Shown: piece after piece, positions 24,174-31,799 of the stretch
Layout of the letters: each line of letters opens with the position of its first letter
Numbering within the stretch: the first letter of the stretch is position 1
Origin: Campylobacterales bacterium
Lineage (GTDB): Bacteria > Campylobacterota > Campylobacteria > Campylobacterales > QNZT01
Length of the DNA stretch: 32,295 nucleotides
NCBI GenBank assembly: GCA_027084135.1
Contig: JALWLO010000105.1
Span: 1-32,295, forward strand
Direction of reading: 5' to 3'
Translations under genes and position numbers: made by a program
Notes under the pieces: model-generated
Database searches by the model: none
What the model was told of the DNA's origin: nothing
The model's input: only the letters and a program-made list of their open reading frames with translations

Positions 24174-25466
24174 ATGAGTAGTTCAAATAAAGAGCAGCTT
24201 AGTAGAAGAGCCTTCTTCAAAAAGTCTGCTCAATATTCAGTCGGTGCTATTGCCGCAGCATCTGCGATCGCACCTGTAAGCATGAAGGCTGACGATCCTG
24301 CAATCATTGAGGAGCAGCCTTGGGCAACTCAACTTGGTGATCCGGTTACAAAAAATAGATACGGTTTACCGTCACCATATGAGCATAATGTACTTAGAAG
24401 AAACTCTAAGCTTCTAAGATCCGGTAACTGGCAAGCATCCATCGCCATGACGCCAATTCATGAGCTTATGGGTATCATCACGCCAAACGGTCTCTTCTTC
24501 TCGAGATGTCATGGAGGTATACCTCACATAGATCCAAATAAACATAGATTGATGATACACGGTCTTGTTGAAAAACCGTTAGTACTAACAATGGATGAGC
24601 TTAAGAGGTATCCAAATGTCAGCAGAATACACTTCATAGAGTGTCCGGCAAACGGCGGACCGGAATGGAGAGGACCGCAGTTTAATACTGTCCAGTTCTC
24701 AATGGGTATGATGAGTTGTGCGGAGTGGACAGGTGTCTATCTTAAAGATATTCTTGCTGATGTTGGTTTAAAACCGGAAGCAAGATGGATGCTAGCCGAA
24801 GGTGGTGATAGCTCACATATGGGTAGAACGGTTCCGATAGACAAAGTTCTAGATGACGCCATGATCGTTTGGGGTCAAAACGGTGAAGCGCTAAGACCGG
24901 AGCAAGGCTATCCTATCAGACTTCTGCTTCCGGGATGGGAAGGAAATCTATGCGTTAAATGGTTAGCAAGACTTGAGTTTGCAAGTGAGCCGTGGTATGC
25001 CAAAGAGGAGACTGCAAAATATACAGCGCTTAAACCGGACGGAAAAGCGATACAGCACTTTTATGCAAATGAAGTAAACTCCGTTATCACTTCTCCTTGT
25101 CCTGAAAAGCCTTGGACTCACCTCAAAAAAGGTGATATCGTTGAGATTGAAGGCTTGGCATGGAGCGGTATGGGAACGATAGAGGGAGTTGATATCTCAT
25201 TTGACGGCGGTAAAAACTGGGTTGAAGCTTCACTCAAAGGTTTAGTACTGCCTAAAGCTTGGACGAGATTTAGCTACATCTATAAATATGAAGGCAAACC
25301 TCTTCTTCTAAGCTCTAGAGCAAGAGATGATGCCGGTCATATCCAGCCGACAGTGAAACAAGAGAGATCGGTAATGGGTGTTGAATCGGTTTATCATAGA
25401 AACGCTATCAAAACATGGCAAGTTACAGAGAAAGGGGAGGTGAACAATGTTCAAGTCTTATCGTAG
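24174..25466 (+). CDS. soxC: SoxC, molybdopterin subunit of sulfane dehydrogenase
   Basis: SoxC with the cytochrome SoxD removes electrons from the sulfane sulfur bound to SoxYZ. It is a sulfite-oxidase-fold protein; the likely molybdenum ligand is Cys157 in IHFIECPANGGPEWRG. A twin-arginine signal (LSRRAFFKKSAQYS) sends it folded to the periplasm. The ORF track starts at 24129; the ATG at 24174 preceded by GGGAGGA places the twin-arginine correctly and gives 430 residues. SoxD follows with a 20-nt overlap. No soxA, soxB or soxX is nearby, consistent with the split sox loci known in this phylum. Confidence 0.95.
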   Translation: MSSSNKEQLSRRAFFKKSAQYSVGAIAAASAIAPVSMKADDPAIIEEQPWATQLGDPVTKNRYGLPSPYEHNVLRRNSKLLRSGNWQASIAMTPIHELMGIITPNGLFFSRCHGGIPHIDPNKHRLMIHGLVEKPLVLTMDELKRYPNVSRIHFIECPANGGPEWRGPQFNTVQFSMGMMSCAEWTGVYLKDILADVGLKPEARWMLAEGGDSSHMGRTVPIDKVLDDAMIVWGQNGEALRPEQGYPIRLLLPGWEGNLCVKWLARLEFASEPWYAKEETAKYTALKPDGKAIQHFYANEVNSVITSPCPEKPWTHLKKGDIVEIEGLAWSGMGTIEGVDISFDGGKNWVEASLKGLVLPKAWTRFSYIYKYEGKPLLLSSRARDDAGHIQPTVKQERSVMGVESVYHRNAIKTWQVTEKGEVNNVQVLS

Positions 25467-26844
25467 TTTAAAGAGCTCTATCATTGCTTCAGCACTATTG
25501 GTAGGTGTACTCACTATTACTGCATGTGGTGCAAATGAAGAAAAAAGTGATAGATTAACAGTAGAGAAACAAGTTCAAGAAGCAGCACAAAGTATCAAAG
25601 ATAAAGCTAGCGTTACTGTTAGTAAAGCAAAAGAGAGTGCATCAGAAGCAACCGAAAAAGTAACAAAAGTTGTAGCACCTACTCCAAAAGCAAACGAAAC
25701 TCATGCAGAGGAGGCTTCAAAATCTAATACGGTTACAAATACAAAAGCGGAAGTTTACCCGCCTGCAAAGATCACAAATCCTGCAGCTAGCAGAACCTAT
25801 GCTAACGGTAAAAAGGTAATTGACGGCGGTGTCACCTACCCTATAAAAGATGGGAAAACCGGTCCATACTATGTCAATATGCAAGCTGTAAAGATGGCTA
25901 AAGAGATTCACTACGGTAGAAAACCTACCACAAATGAGATCAAAGCGTGGGATATCGATGTGATGCCTGACGGAACCGGACTGCCTGAGGGTAAAGGAAG
26001 CGTCGAAGAGGGTAGCGAAGTCTATGAAGCAAAATGTGTCTCATGTCACGGTGACTTTGGAAGTGGTGGCGGAGGTTATCCGGCACTTGCTAAAGGTAAT
26101 GCCTATGAACTGCAAAAAACGCTTACAAACCAAAGGGTTAATCCTGACGATGAAGGGCCGGTTAGAGTTTTTGGAACCTATTGGCCACAAGTGAGTACAC
26201 TTTGGTGGTATATCAAAACAGGTATGCCGCATCCTGCACCGCTTAGCCTAACAAATGATGAAGTTTATGCACTTGTTGCATATACAATGTCAATCAACGA
26301 GCTAAAAATCGACGGTGAAGAGCTTGATGATGACTATGTGCTAGATAGAGAGAAGTTCTTAAAGATCGTTATGCCTAATAGAGATGGATTTGTACCTAAG
26401 ATTGACGGCCCTAATGGGCTTGAGAATGCAAGAGCATTTTATGATGATGTAAAAAACTACGGCAACGGTACTAGATGTATGAAAGATTGTTTCAAAGGTG
26501 AGCCTAAGATCTTACCTATCCAGATAGAGCAAACTGAGTTCTTGCCGCCAATATCGACAAAAAGAGATCTTCCGAAAAAAGAGGCATCTGCCGATAACGC
26601 AAACGCTAAAGGTGAAGAGATATATAAAAGTACTTGTGCCGTATGTCATGACAGTGGAGCGGCAGATGCACCTATCCTTGGAGCAAAAGCTGACTGGGAA
26701 AATAGGTTAAAAGCTGGAGAAGATACGATCCTTAAAAATGCTATCAACGGTAAAGGTGCTATGCCTCCGAAAGGTGGTAAAAGTAGCTTGAGCGATGAGG
26801 ATATGAAAGCTGTTGTTGAGTTTATGCTTAGCAAAGTCAAGTAA
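25447..26844 (+). CDS. soxD: SoxD, dihaem cytochrome c subunit with lipoprotein anchor
   Basis: SoxD carries electrons from SoxC. Two haem sites are visible: CVSCH (residues 197-201) and CAVCH (397-401). Between them is the SoxD-typical FGTYWPQVSTLWWYIKTGMPHPAPLSL; MPP near the C-terminus supplies a likely Met ligand. The N-terminus shows a lipobox (LTITAC, Cys27), so the protein is predicted to be lipid-anchored. It is followed by an Ala/Lys/Glu-rich helical stretch (about 35-85) that looks like a spacer. At 465 residues it is longer than the haem domains need because of that stretch. Ribosome binding site GGGGAGG. Confidence 0.93.
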   Translation: MFKSYRSLKSSIIASALLVGVLTITACGANEEKSDRLTVEKQVQEAAQSIKDKASVTVSKAKESASEATEKVTKVVAPTPKANETHAEEASKSNTVTNTKAEVYPPAKITNPAASRTYANGKKVIDGGVTYPIKDGKTGPYYVNMQAVKMAKEIHYGRKPTTNEIKAWDIDVMPDGTGLPEGKGSVEEGSEVYEAKCVSCHGDFGSGGGGYPALAKGNAYELQKTLTNQRVNPDDEGPVRVFGTYWPQVSTLWWYIKTGMPHPAPLSLTNDEVYALVAYTMSINELKIDGEELDDDYVLDREKFLKIVMPNRDGFVPKIDGPNGLENARAFYDDVKNYGNGTRCMKDCFKGEPKILPIQIEQTEFLPPISTKRDLPKKEASADNANAKGEEIYKSTCAVCHDSGAADAPILGAKADWENRLKAGEDTILKNAINGKGAMPPKGGKSSLSDEDMKAVVEFMLSKVK

Positions 26845-26876
26845 GGATTCACGATTTATTCACTCTCTTGAGTTAT

Positions 26877-26907
26877 AATATGGAGTTCAATCATTGAACT
26901 TCATATT
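26877..26907. other. Stem-loop between soxD and soxY
   Basis: AATATGGAGTTCAA, loop TCA, TTGAACTTCATATT: a 14-bp stem with a single G-T pair. No T-tract follows, so it is more likely an RNA processing or stabilising element, or a partial terminator, that sets different SoxCD and SoxYZ levels. Confidence 0.6.
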
Positions 26908-26959
26908 AGATAAAGAGTAAAAGAGATTTGAGACTAAATTTTATGAAAGGATGGAAGAT

Positions 26960-27439
26960 ATGAAAAGAAGAAGCTTTTTAGGAATGGGTTTAGCGATGCT
27001 AGCTTCGATTCCGGCAGCTTTAAGCGCTGTTGATTTTAGAAAAGAGAAGCCAAAAGTTTGGGAAGAGAAAAATGTTTATGACGGCAAAAAGCCTACTGAA
27101 AAAGGTGTAGAGGCTGCGATCAAAGATCTTTTCGGCGATGTTAAACTTGAGGAAAAAGGGGTTACTGTTAAAGCACCGGATACTGCAAGCAACGGTGGTG
27201 CCGTACCTGTAAAAGTAAAAAGTGATATTGAAGCAAAAACAGTAGCTCTTTTCCAAGATGTAAACCCTGAAGCGACAGTTGGAGTATGGACAGTAGCTGA
27301 GGGTCAACCGGTTGACTATGAGTTTAAAATCAAAATGAAAGCAAGTGGTACTATCACAGCGGTGGTTGAGGGTAAAGACGGTAAGTTTTATGTAGGTAAA
27401 AAGAGCCTAAATGTTGCTCTTGGCGGATGTGAAGGTTAA
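26960..27439 (+). CDS. soxY: SoxY, sulfur-carrier subunit
   Basis: SoxY holds the sulfur substrate on a C-terminal cysteine during the Sox cycle. A twin-arginine-type signal (MKRRSFLGMGLAMLASIPAA) is present; I use the ATG at 26960 because the earlier one at 26951 has no room for a ribosome binding site and delays the RR motif. The C-terminus is GGCEG, not the common GGCGG; the swinging-arm Cys is kept but a Gly is replaced by Glu. The length of 159 residues is normal. SoxZ follows after 21 nt. Confidence 0.92.
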   Translation: MKRRSFLGMGLAMLASIPAALSAVDFRKEKPKVWEEKNVYDGKKPTEKGVEAAIKDLFGDVKLEEKGVTVKAPDTASNGGAVPVKVKSDIEAKTVALFQDVNPEATVGVWTVAEGQPVDYEFKIKMKASGTITAVVEGKDGKFYVGKKSLNVALGGCEG

Positions 27440-27460
27440 GGAAAAGGGAAAGGATAGAAA

Positions 27461-27763
27461 ATGGGAAAAGTAAAAATTAAAGCAAAAATGAAAGGCGATG
27501 TAGCTGAAGCTAAAGTAATGATTAAAAACCCTATGCTTACATATATCCAAGCGAAGAAAAAGGGTAAAGAGGCAAACTTTGTTACGCATGTAACCGCTAA
27601 AATCGGCGATAAAGTGGTTTATGACCTATCATCAAGCCAATTCTTCTCTAAAAACCCTATATTTAAATTTAAAATCAAGGGTGCAAAAGCGGGTGACGAA
27701 CTCGTAGTGAGCTATGAGACACTCAAAGGCGATAAAGGTTCCGGTAAAAAGAAAATAAAATAG
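27461..27763 (+). CDS. soxZ: SoxZ, partner of SoxY
   Basis: A 100-residue cytosol-folded immunoglobulin-like subunit that pairs with SoxY and is exported with it; no signal peptide of its own, as usual. Typical sequence features are KIKAKMKGDVAEAKVMIKNPM at the start, VTAKIGDKVVYDLSSSQFFSKNP in the middle, and GDELVVSYETLKG near the end. The ribosome binding site is AAAGGA. It is the last sox gene, followed by a strong hairpin. Confidence 0.95.
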   Translation: MGKVKIKAKMKGDVAEAKVMIKNPMLTYIQAKKKGKEANFVTHVTAKIGDKVVYDLSSSQFFSKNPIFKFKIKGAKAGDELVVSYETLKGDKGSGKKKIK

Positions 27764-27772
27764 CCTAAACTC

Positions 27773-27803
27773 ATTTAGTACCAAAGATATTTTGGTACTA
27801 AAT
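27773..27803 (+). terminator. Hairpin after soxZ
   Basis: ATTTAGTACCAAA, loop GATAT, TTTGGTACTAAAT: a perfect 13-bp stem 10 bp after the soxZ stop. There is no strong T-tract. Each arm holds half of the TAGTACTA palindrome theme (TTTAGTAC/GTACTAAA). Confidence 0.6.
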
Positions 27804-27834
27804 ATGACTCCTATATAACACAGGAACATCGACA

Positions 27835-28290
27835 ATGAACTTTCAAAAAATAGCATGCGAAGAGGATATCAAACTCCTAATAAAATCAGCTTTTTCCGTA
27901 GAACTCAATCTATCGGGTTGCTTTGGTTACAGCAAAGACGAAGCGCTCATCATCAACTCCACAAATGCCCCGTTAAAACAGCTTGAACATACCCTTGCGT
28001 CTATGCGTGCTATCTTAGAGATGAGTATGACCCTGCCAAAAGAGAAGCGATACGGAGCCATCAATGTTAATGAGATACAAAGAGAAACTATCTCGAGCGA
28101 TGACAAAAGATACGATAAAGTAACTTATGAGATAACGGCGATGAAAGAGAGTGACTATGCCGCTTTTATCGAAGAGTACAAAGAGGGTATGGAGAGAGAG
28201 GGTTTTGATGTAGAGGATCACTTTCGAAGGCGAAAAGAGGCTACGATCAAGCGAGAAGTCACATTTTGGTTTGACATCAGCAATCTATGA
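27835..28290 (+). CDS. Conserved-looking protein of unknown function (151 aa)
   Basis: No family is recognised. The sequence is soluble, acidic-basic mixed, without signal peptide or membrane segment. One Cys occurs in the N-terminal SGCFGYSKDEALII; the middle segment has the look of an alpha-beta protein (RYDKVTYEITAMKES), and the C-terminus ends in a strand-like TFWFDISNL. It overlaps the next lipoprotein gene by 4 nt, so both are probably co-translated. It lies downstream of the soxZ hairpin and may be a separate transcript. Confidence 0.6.
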   Translation: MNFQKIACEEDIKLLIKSAFSVELNLSGCFGYSKDEALIINSTNAPLKQLEHTLASMRAILEMSMTLPKEKRYGAINVNEIQRETISSDDKRYDKVTYEITAMKESDYAAFIEEYKEGMEREGFDVEDHFRRRKEATIKREVTFWFDISNL

Positions 28291-28730
28291 TACCCCACAA
28301 ATCTTTTACTCTCTTAGTACTAACCCTACTATTCCTCCTCTCTTTTAATGCGTGTAGTGTTAAATACGGAACGACCTATCAAGTTAGTACTACAACACGA
28401 AACCACTCATATCTCTACAAAGTAACCGAAATTAACCGTATATCAAGAGGTCCACACAATATCGATGGAATTTTGCCTTTTCCCCAGATTGATAAACGGT
28501 ACTATCTTTTTGAAACAAAAAAACTTGGTTGGATTAAAGGCACAGAAGTGAAATTTTATACTTATGATCAAGAAGGCAATATTGGCTATAGATACAACTA
28601 TTACGATATAAACAACAGCTACTTTTACTTTTCAATAGATAAACTCATCATTCAAAATTTAAAAATCTGCGGCAAACACTATCCAGCTTGCTCCAAAGTA
28701 GGACTAAATAGAGAGTTTGCAATTCAATAG
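28287..28730 (+). CDS. Predicted lipoprotein of unknown function
   Basis: The N-terminus FTLLVLTLLFLLSFNAC is a lipoprotein signal with the lipid-modified Cys at about residue 23. The mature part is rich in Tyr and Asn and looks beta-structured (TYQVSTTTRNHSYLYKVTEI, later YRYNYYDINNSYFYFS), with two Cys near the end (ICGKHYPACSK) that could form a disulfide. No family is recognised. It overlaps the preceding gene by 4 nt. Two TAGTACTA palindromes lie in its first 110 bp. Confidence 0.6.
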   Translation: MIPHKSFTLLVLTLLFLLSFNACSVKYGTTYQVSTTTRNHSYLYKVTEINRISRGPHNIDGILPFPQIDKRYYLFETKKLGWIKGTEVKFYTYDQEGNIGYRYNYYDINNSYFYFSIDKLIIQNLKICGKHYPACSKVGLNREFAIQ

Positions 28731-28804
28731 TATTGGAAAATTATTTTCTTATAAGATAGTTTTGTATATAATCTACTCTGAAAATATTCAAAAAGGAGGA
28801 GATT

Positions 28805-29311
28805 ATGGCTGTTAGAGGAAACTCCATTATCAAAGGGATAGAGGTTGAAGAGGTGATTAAACTTCTCAACAAGGCATACGCAGATGAGTGGCTTGCATAC
28901 TATCAATACTACATCGAAGCAAAAGTGATCAAAGGTATCATGAAAGATGCGGCAATTGCCGAACTTAACCAACACGCAACAGATGAACTAAGACACGCCG
29001 ATCTGGTGGCAAACAGGATACTACAACTAGGAGGTACCCCGCTTCTAAACCCCCAAGAGTGGTTTAAAGAGACAAACTGCGGATATGAGGAGCCAAAAAA
29101 CTTCGATGTTGTCGCACTCCTTGAAGACTCTATCAAGGGTGAACAGTGTGCGATATCTACATATGCTAATATCGCTGAGATCGTAAAAGATAAAGACATT
29201 GTCACTTACGATATCGTCAGTCAAATATTGGCGGATGAAGTAGAGCATGAAGAGGATCTACAAGATTTGCACGATGATATAACGGGCTTTATCGAGAGTT
29301 TTAGGGAGTAG
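28805..29311 (+). CDS. Dps-like (DPSL/thioferritin-type) ferritin-like protein
   Basis: A 168-residue four-helix ferritin-fold protein with the metal ligands in place: Glu in YADEWLAYYQYYIE, E..H in ATDELRHADL, Glu in SIKGEQCAI and E..H in LADEVEHEED. Two cysteines (TNCGYEEP and GEQCAISTYANI) sit where DPSL/thioferritin proteins of archaea and some bacteria carry a conserved Cys pair beside the metal site. Such cages oxidise and store iron using peroxide. Ribosome binding site AAAGGAGGAG is very strong; TATAAT lies about 35 bp upstream. The stop codon TAG is part of a TAGTACTA palindrome. Confidence 0.8.
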   Translation: MAVRGNSIIKGIEVEEVIKLLNKAYADEWLAYYQYYIEAKVIKGIMKDAAIAELNQHATDELRHADLVANRILQLGGTPLLNPQEWFKETNCGYEEPKNFDVVALLEDSIKGEQCAISTYANIAEIVKDKDIVTYDIVSQILADEVEHEEDLQDLHDDITGFIESFRE

Positions 29312-29324
29312 TACTAACTACTCC
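29305..29324. terminator. Hairpin shared by two convergent gene ends
   Basis: GGAGTAG, loop TACTAA, CTACTCC: a 7-bp stem containing the stop codons of both the ferritin-like gene (29309-29311) and the antiporter gene (29320-29318). It may terminate in both directions; the stem is short and lacks T-tracts. Confidence 0.45.
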
Positions 29325-30664
29325 TTATGGTGCTCCGCTTCGTACTCAGCCTCAAAGAGCCGTCTATTTTGGATGATGATAGCAACCAACACAAAGGCGT
29401 AAACAAAAGTCGAGAGTAAAATAATCCCCACAACGATCGCTTCAAACATCTCTTTATGCTCGAAACTCTCAGGCAACATCTGAAGCATCACGATAGAGAG
29501 ACCTCCCTTTATACCGGCAAAAAGTAGCACACTCCACCATCTAAAGCCGACATCCGTCATACTCTTAAATTGGTTTGAGATAAGGGCAAATTTACCCATC
29601 ATCAACGCTCTGATAATCGTCGTTACCGCAAACATCCAAACTATCTCTACCCTATATTTCCAAAGCAGGTCGATATGTACGATACTCGCCATCGCATCAA
29701 ATAAAAGGGCATTTGCAAGAAGCGCAAGAACTGTGATATAGTTTAAGTTTTGTTTATAGCGCTCTATGGATGTGATATCTCTACTAAGTCTTCTGGTAAC
29801 CCCATAGATAAAATTGCTTGAAAAGCGCTTTTTTGCCTTATTTGCCCGGTTTAGTATCCGCTTTCCTTGTCTTGCTCTTCTATCGCTCTCTTTGAGGGAT
29901 TTGACCGTTATATGGTTTAGTGTGATGATAGAGACGATAACTGCCAAAAGTCCAGATACATGAAAGTGCTCCGCTATCTCAAACGCCAAGTAACCGGTAA
30001 AGATGATGAGCACCAACTCGCTCATCGTATCTTGGGTCTGTTGCATCAAAAATATCCCGATAAATCCAACGATCAAACCGATCGCAATAGAGAGCAGTAA
30101 AACCTTCAAAGAGATAAAGGTTATCTCAAATGCCGTGATCTGCTCACCCTGCATCATAGGCAGTGCTATAAAACTGAAGATGATAAGAGCCGTTGCATCG
30201 TTAAATAGCGACTCCCCTTCGGCAAGAATTTTGAGTTTATGAGGAACTTTGAAGCTTGAAAAGACGCTTACTACCGAGACAGGATCGGTAGCCAAAACCA
30301 TCGCAAAAAGCGCTATGATCGCTCCTATACTTAGGTGATATTCGCTAAAGAGGGTATTTGCCACGATAATCCCCGCAACTACCGATAGTACTACTGCTAC
30401 AACTGCAAGATAGAAGAGACTCCAGCCGTTTCGCTTCAGGTCATGGAGGCTTAGTTGTAGGGCATCGGAGGTGATGAGTATCGGTATCAAAAATAGTACC
30501 AACTCGGCAAAACTCTCTTGCGAAAAGAGGGTAAATTCCGGGAAGATATAGTAAAAAAGATAGCTTAAGGTTATCAGCGATATGGGTGAAGGTATCTTGA
30601 AGTGTTTTTGAGCCTCTATCGCTATAAACAAAACGGCTAGTAGCTGTAAAAGTGTCAGTATCAT
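29318..30664 (-). CDS. Na+/H+ (or K+/H+) antiporter, CPA1 type
   Basis: An inner membrane protein with about 11-12 hydrophobic segments. The family hallmarks are ATDPVSVVSVFSSFKVPHKL and EGESLFNDATALIIFS (CPA1 ion-binding Asp residues), and late in the protein FAGIKGGLSIVMLQML. A charged loop (about residues 255-290, KSLKESDRRARQGKR) separates the halves. The length of 448 residues is typical for NhaP-like antiporters. Ion preference cannot be read from sequence. It follows pyrC by 4 nt and ends convergently with the ferritin-like gene. Confidence 0.9.
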   Translation of the reverse strand: MILTLLQLLAVLFIAIEAQKHFKIPSPISLITLSYLFYYIFPEFTLFSQESFAELVLFLIPILITSDALQLSLHDLKRNGWSLFYLAVVAVVLSVVAGIIVANTLFSEYHLSIGAIIALFAMVLATDPVSVVSVFSSFKVPHKLKILAEGESLFNDATALIIFSFIALPMMQGEQITAFEITFISLKVLLLSIAIGLIVGFIGIFLMQQTQDTMSELVLIIFTGYLAFEIAEHFHVSGLLAVIVSIITLNHITVKSLKESDRRARQGKRILNRANKAKKRFSSNFIYGVTRRLSRDITSIERYKQNLNYITVLALLANALLFDAMASIVHIDLLWKYRVEIVWMFAVTTIIRALMMGKFALISNQFKSMTDVGFRWWSVLLFAGIKGGLSIVMLQMLPESFEHKEMFEAIVVGIILLSTFVYAFVLVAIIIQNRRLFEAEYEAEHHKE

Positions 30665-30668
30665 CCCT

Positions 30669-31676
30669 CTACCTTACCTCTTCTATCTTCCAAGAGAGCT
30701 CCTCACCCGCAAACATCGGTACTACCTCCCCGTAAGAGCTTGGTACTTTGAAGCTCTCCTTTGCCAAAACCACCTCTTTTTTAGGGGGAGTGATGCCGTA
30801 GATACTTTGTGCGTTATCGCTTACAAAAGGTTGTAGATTGTCAAGTTTACTATACTTATCAAATAGTTCAGCGAGTGCCGGCAAAGCGATAGGAGCGGTA
30901 AAGACTCCCGCGGCACAACCGCAAGACTCCTTTTTGCTTCGTGGATGGGGTGCGGAGTCGCTTCCAAACATCACTTTAGGATGTGCATTTAAAGCAAGCT
31001 CAAGCAGCGCTTCCCTATCTTCGTACCGCTTGGCTATCGGTTTACAAAAGAGATGCGGTTTTAGCAGACCGCCGACAACATCATCCAAAGTAATTAGCAG
31101 GTGGTGCAGGGTTATAGTTGCATAGAGATTTGGATACCTATCAAGAAGTTCGGCGCTATCTTTTGTGGTGATATGCTCCATTACTATCTTTAGCTTTGGA
31201 AAGTCGGTTGCCAACCGCTCATAAACAGTTACAAACTCCCTCTCCCGATCCATCACAAAGCCGTTACTCTCACCGTGTACTAAGAGTGGAATACCAAGCT
31301 CACTCATCGCCTCAAGCGTCATAGCGAGGTCTTTACTATCAAGACCGCTAACTCCACCCTCAGAGTTTGTCGTGATACCAGCCGGATAGAGCTTGATAGC
31401 CGTTATAAACCCTTTTACCTCTTTGAGAAAGTCATAATCATAACTATCTTTGAAAAAAAGCGTCATATATGGGATAAAGTTATCCTCTTTAGTACTAGCG
31501 TATATCTCCTCTCTATAGTTTTTTACCTGCTCTATGGTTGTAATAGGCGGTACGAGATTTGGCATGATGATAGCTCCCGCAAAACTTTTGGAACTAAGCG
31601 GTGCGACAACCTTCAACATCTCTTTATCTCGTAAGTGTAAATGCATGTCCAGCGGAGAGTGTAAGGTGATCTTCAT
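30669..31676 (-). CDS. pyrC: Dihydroorotase
   Basis: PyrC cyclises carbamoyl aspartate to dihydroorotate in pyrimidine synthesis. The metal site starts with DMHLHLRD; the bridging Lys is in the [18 protein letters not shown] segment, and further ligands lie in LVHGES, MEHITT and FGSDSAPHP. The length of 335 residues is that of the E. coli-type (class II) enzyme. The ATG is preceded by AAGGATTGAG. Upstream is a decayed mobile element (copy 5). The antiporter gene follows at 4 nt, so the two are likely co-transcribed. Confidence 0.96.
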   Translation of the reverse strand: MKITLHSPLDMHLHLRDKEMLKVVAPLSSKSFAGAIIMPNLVPPITTIEQVKNYREEIYASTKEDNFIPYMTLFFKDSYDYDFLKEVKGFITAIKLYPAGITTNSEGGVSGLDSKDLAMTLEAMSELGIPLLVHGESNGFVMDREREFVTVYERLATDFPKLKIVMEHITTKDSAELLDRYPNLYATITLHHLLITLDDVVGGLLKPHLFCKPIAKRYEDREALLELALNAHPKVMFGSDSAPHPRSKKESCGCAAGVFTAPIALPALAELFDKYSKLDNLQPFVSDNAQSIYGITPPKKEVVLAKESFKVPSSYGEVVPMFAGEELSWKIEEVR

Positions 31677-31697
31677 CTCAATCCTTTTTAGGATTAT

Positions 31698-31731
31698 CCC
31701 AAATTTTGCATTAGTCAGCAGAACATTTGGG
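31698..31731. mobile_element. Short element remnant, copy 5 (34 bp)
   Basis: CCCAAATTTTGCATTAGTCAG is the full left end of the family, followed at once by a short right end (CATTTGGG). The flanks ATTAT and ATAGA no longer match as a target repeat. It lies just upstream of pyrC. Confidence 0.6.
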
Positions 31732-31762
31732 ATAGATTGAATTTATTTAGAAGTTTGATGAG

Positions 31763-31796
31763 TTAGTACTAAAGTATCGAAATACTTTAGTACTAA
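31763..31796 (-). terminator. Hairpin of two TAGTACTA palindromes after rplT
   Basis: TTAGTACTAAAGTAT, loop CGAA, ATACTTTAGTACTAA: a perfect 15-bp stem 4 bp beyond the rplT stop. No T-tract follows on the transcribed strand, so it is a hairpin-type mRNA end by inference. Confidence 0.6.
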
Positions 31797-31799
31797 AGT

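Larger units (their letters stand above)
890..31795. repeat. Iterated palindrome TAGTACTA (26 copies by hand)
   Basis: First bases of the copies I found: 890, 2212, 2693, 3465, 5804, 8870, 8883, 10556, 11355, 13284, 13378, 13512, 13530, 16237, 18701, 19189, 22268, 23121, 24580, 28315, 28385, 29309, 30386, 31490, 31764, 31788. Most are extended to TTAGTACTAA or CTAGTACTAA. They occur in housekeeping, accessory and intergenic DNA. Near matches (GGTACTAAC, TAGTACxx) are also common. The entry marks the family, not a continuous repeat. Confidence 0.8.
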
